In this document: positions 62,577 through 64,000 of the stretch, one piece after another
Numbering within the stretch: the first letter of the stretch is position 1
Layout of the letters: every line of letters starts with the position of its first letter
NCBI RefSeq assembly: GCF_000340375.1
Contig: NZ_KB446648.1
Span: 167,284-231,283, forward strand
DNA: 64,000 bases
DNA from: Eggerthia catenaformis OT 569 = DSM 20559
Lineage (GTDB): Bacteria; Bacillota_I; Bacilli_A; Erysipelotrichales; Coprobacillaceae
Reading direction: 5' to 3'
Notes under the pieces: model-generated
The model's database searches: none
Told to the model about the DNA's origin: nothing
The model's input: only the letters and a program-made list of their open reading frames with translations
Position numbers and translations under genes: made by a program

Positions 62577-63079
62577 ATTTCTTTAAACTTATGTAATACA
62601 ATAGTGTTTGTTTTTAAAGACTCCTGAACATCAATAACTCTTTGGTTGGTTGATCCTCTAAATTTTAATTTAAGGTCTTTGAGATCTTCAATAAAGGGAC
62701 CGTCTATTAAAACATCAACATATTTTAAAGCATTTTTTCTATTTCTTAATAATATCTCATATAGATAAGATGAATATAACCAGATTGTTTTATTAGGACA
62801 TTGTTCTCTAATATCTTTAAGCAGCTGATCTATTACTTCAGTATTTTCTGGAGACATGGGTTCACCGCCGAGTAAGGTAAAACCATCGATATGGGGTTTG
62901 TTAATTAAATCAATAAGCTGTTTTTTAATACTGTCAGTAAAGACTTCACCTCTATTAAAATCCCATGTTTCTTCATTAAAACAGCCAGGACAATGAATAT
63001 GACATCCTTGTGTGTAGAGAGAGACTCTAATACCTTCACCATTTGCTATATCTATATCTCTTATTTGTGCGTAATGCAT
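62573..63079 (-). CDS. nrdG: Anaerobic ribonucleotide reductase activase
   Basis: A 168-aa radical SAM enzyme that installs the glycyl radical on NrdD. The cluster motif is SLYTQGCHIHCPGCFN (Cx3Cx2C), followed by GGEPMSPEN. It lies after nrdD with a hairpin between them, the usual order. Oxygen-sensitive, as expected in an obligate anaerobe. Confidence 0.96.
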   Translation of the reverse strand: MHYAQIRDIDIANGEGIRVSLYTQGCHIHCPGCFNEETWDFNRGEVFTDSIKKQLIDLINKPHIDGFTLLGGEPMSPENTEVIDQLLKDIREQCPNKTIWLYSSYLYEILLRNRKNALKYVDVLIDGPFIEDLKDLKLKFRGSTNQRVIDVQESLKTNTIVLHKFKEI

Positions 63080-63091
63080 ATCTGACTCCTA

Positions 63092-63119
63092 AAGAAAAAC
63101 CCTTTAAAGGGCTTTTCTT
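63092..63119 (-). terminator. Hairpin between nrdD and nrdG
   Basis: An 11-bp stem with one mismatch (AAGAAAAACCC / GGGCTTTTCTT) around TTTAAA. It overlaps the nrdD stop and could partly terminate, lowering nrdG relative to nrdD. Confidence 0.6.
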
Positions 63120-64000
63120 ATTTTGTGTTGTAGATACGATTGTCCAGATGAACAAATCGCTCTTGTATTTCCTGTGTACGTCCTTTATTCCAGAAGTTAT
63201 CCCCTAAATAACCGCATGTTCTGCGACAAACATTTAATGTCTTATGATTTCTGTTGCCACAGTTTGGACAATACCATTCACCTTGATCATCTAATAGAAT
63301 TTCTCCATCAAAGCCACATTTCTGGCAATAGTCACTCTTTGTATTGATTTCAGCATATTGGATAGTATCATACATATAATTGATTAAAGACTTCATTGCT
63401 TCAAAGTTATTTGTCATATTAGTAACTTCTACATATGAGATAGCTCCGCCGGAAGAAATAGTCTGGAATTTAGCTTCAAAACCAAGCTTTTTAAAAGCAT
63501 CAATATGTTCTCTGACATTAACATGATAAGAGTTTGTGATATAATCCTTGTCAGTAATGCCGGGAATAGAACCGAATCTTTTCTTTAAAGTTCTAGCAAA
63601 CTTATATGTTGTAGACTCCGCCGGTGTACCATACAAAGCAAATCCAAGTCCTGATTCCGCTTTCCAGTCATCACATGCTTTTCTTAATCTAAGCATAATC
63701 TTTTCGGCAAGCTCCTCACCGGCACCTTGAGTATGTGTTGTTCCAAGTAGGGCAACAACACATTCATAAAGACCGATATAACCTAATGATAAGGTAGAAT
63801 AACCGTTCATTAGAAGCTTATCGATTGTTTCACCTGGCTTTAATCTGGCAATAGCGCCATATTGCCAATGAATAGGTGAAACATCTGATAATGTACTCTT
63901 TAGATTTTCGTGTCTTAGCATTAAAGCTTCATGACATAAATCAAGTCTTTCATCAAGAATCTGCCAGAAATCATCAAGATTCTTTTTAGCAGATAAGCCA
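63118..64000 (-). CDS. nrdD: Anaerobic ribonucleoside-triphosphate reductase, C-terminal part
   Basis: The window ends inside this gene: the frame is open to base 64000 (GLSAKKNLDDFWQILDERLD precedes the internal Met at 63921), so the N-terminal part is missing. The visible 294 residues carry the zinc site CQKCGFDGEIL..CPNCGN and the glycyl-radical loop RTCGYLGDNFWNKGR (usually RVCGYLG). The class III reductase makes deoxyribonucleotides anaerobically. NrdG follows. Confidence 0.96.
   Translation of the reverse strand, partial: GLSAKKNLDDFWQILDERLDLCHEALMLRHENLKSTLSDVSPIHWQYGAIARLKPGETIDKLLMNGYSTLSLGYIGLYECVVALLGTTHTQGAGEELAEKIMLRLRKACDDWKAESGLGFALYGTPAESTTYKFARTLKKRFGSIPGITDKDYITNSYHVNVREHIDAFKKLGFEAKFQTISSGGAISYVEVTNMTNNFEAMKSLINYMYDTIQYAEINTKSDYCQKCGFDGEILLDDQGEWYCPNCGNRNHKTLNVCRRTCGYLGDNFWNKGRTQEIQERFVHLDNRIYNTK

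Noticed and set aside
1-64000. CRISPR arrays, insertion sequences, integrases, phage genes, toxin-antitoxin pairs
   Set aside because: I found no direct-repeat spacer array, transposase motif, attachment-site duplication or phage-type gene block. The window looks like vertically inherited chromosome.

Overview
The window is low-GC Bacillota DNA with strong AGGAGG-type ribosome binding sites, short intergenic gaps, intrinsic terminators and standard codon use. Three things point to a strictly anaerobic, fermentative gut or rumen member of the Erysipelotrichia (the Coprobacillaceae-like part of the tree): a FabK-type fatty acid synthesis cluster with a MarR-family regulator, an anaerobic ribonucleotide reductase (NrdD/NrdG), and a glutamine synthetase of type III. 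The genus is inference. I see no insertion sequence, prophage, CRISPR array, rRNA or replication origin.

Layout. 1-2.7 kb: exonuclease III, a YfcE-like phosphodiesterase, a GntR/UTRA regulator and a small membrane protein. 2.8-7.1 kb: a lone PTS EIIC, glutamine synthetase III and a GNAT enzyme. 7.1-13.4 kb: an aconitase-family hydratase, an ABC-F ATPase, a GntR/FCD regulator and a eukaryote-type NADP isocitrate dehydrogenase. With glnN nearby these could supply 2-oxoglutarate and glutamine. 13.4-17.8 kb: a PPP-type phosphatase and two paralogous GH73 glucosaminidases. 17.8-21.1 kb: three tRNAs and galM-galK-HAD. 21.1-33.1 kb: a complete type II fatty acid synthesis cluster on the minus strand (acpP-accBCDA-fabH-fabK-second flavoprotein-fabD-fabG-fabF-fabZ-birA-marR), preceded by the biotin importer gene bioY. 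33.2-38.0 kb: an XRE-cupin regulator and a polyamine ABC transporter (potA-potB-potCD fusion). 38.2-44.5 kb: two tRNAs, a Bce-type antimicrobial-peptide sensing and detoxification module, and a facing membrane-protein gene with a broken small secreted-protein gene. 44.7-51.6 kb: GNAT, RlmA, a Sel1-repeat protein, a TrmH-type methyltransferase, a decayed HTH-membrane regulator, class II aldolase, and an Rrf2 regulator with cysK. 51.7-64 kb: housekeeping genes (gltX, murA, rpmE, yycJ, rlmH, metNI, pta, natAB, nrdG, partial nrdD) and three tRNAs.

The most informative signals outside the genes are operator-like palindromes that repeat only next to functionally linked genes. A TTTGA-N3-TCAAA palindrome occurs three times around bioY, acpP and accB and probably binds the MarR/FabT-like protein encoded at the end of the cluster. 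A TTAAAAGTA-N3-TACTTTTAA element precedes both gntR and the EIIC gene. A shared element precedes rrf2 and cysK. Two helically phased GTTTAAT/ATTAAAC palindromes precede the XRE-pot operon. A BceR-type box overlaps the end of the Bce kinase gene. The oddest protein is PotA, whose C-terminal TOBE domain is interrupted by two tandem Ig-like repeats of the kind normally found on surface proteins.
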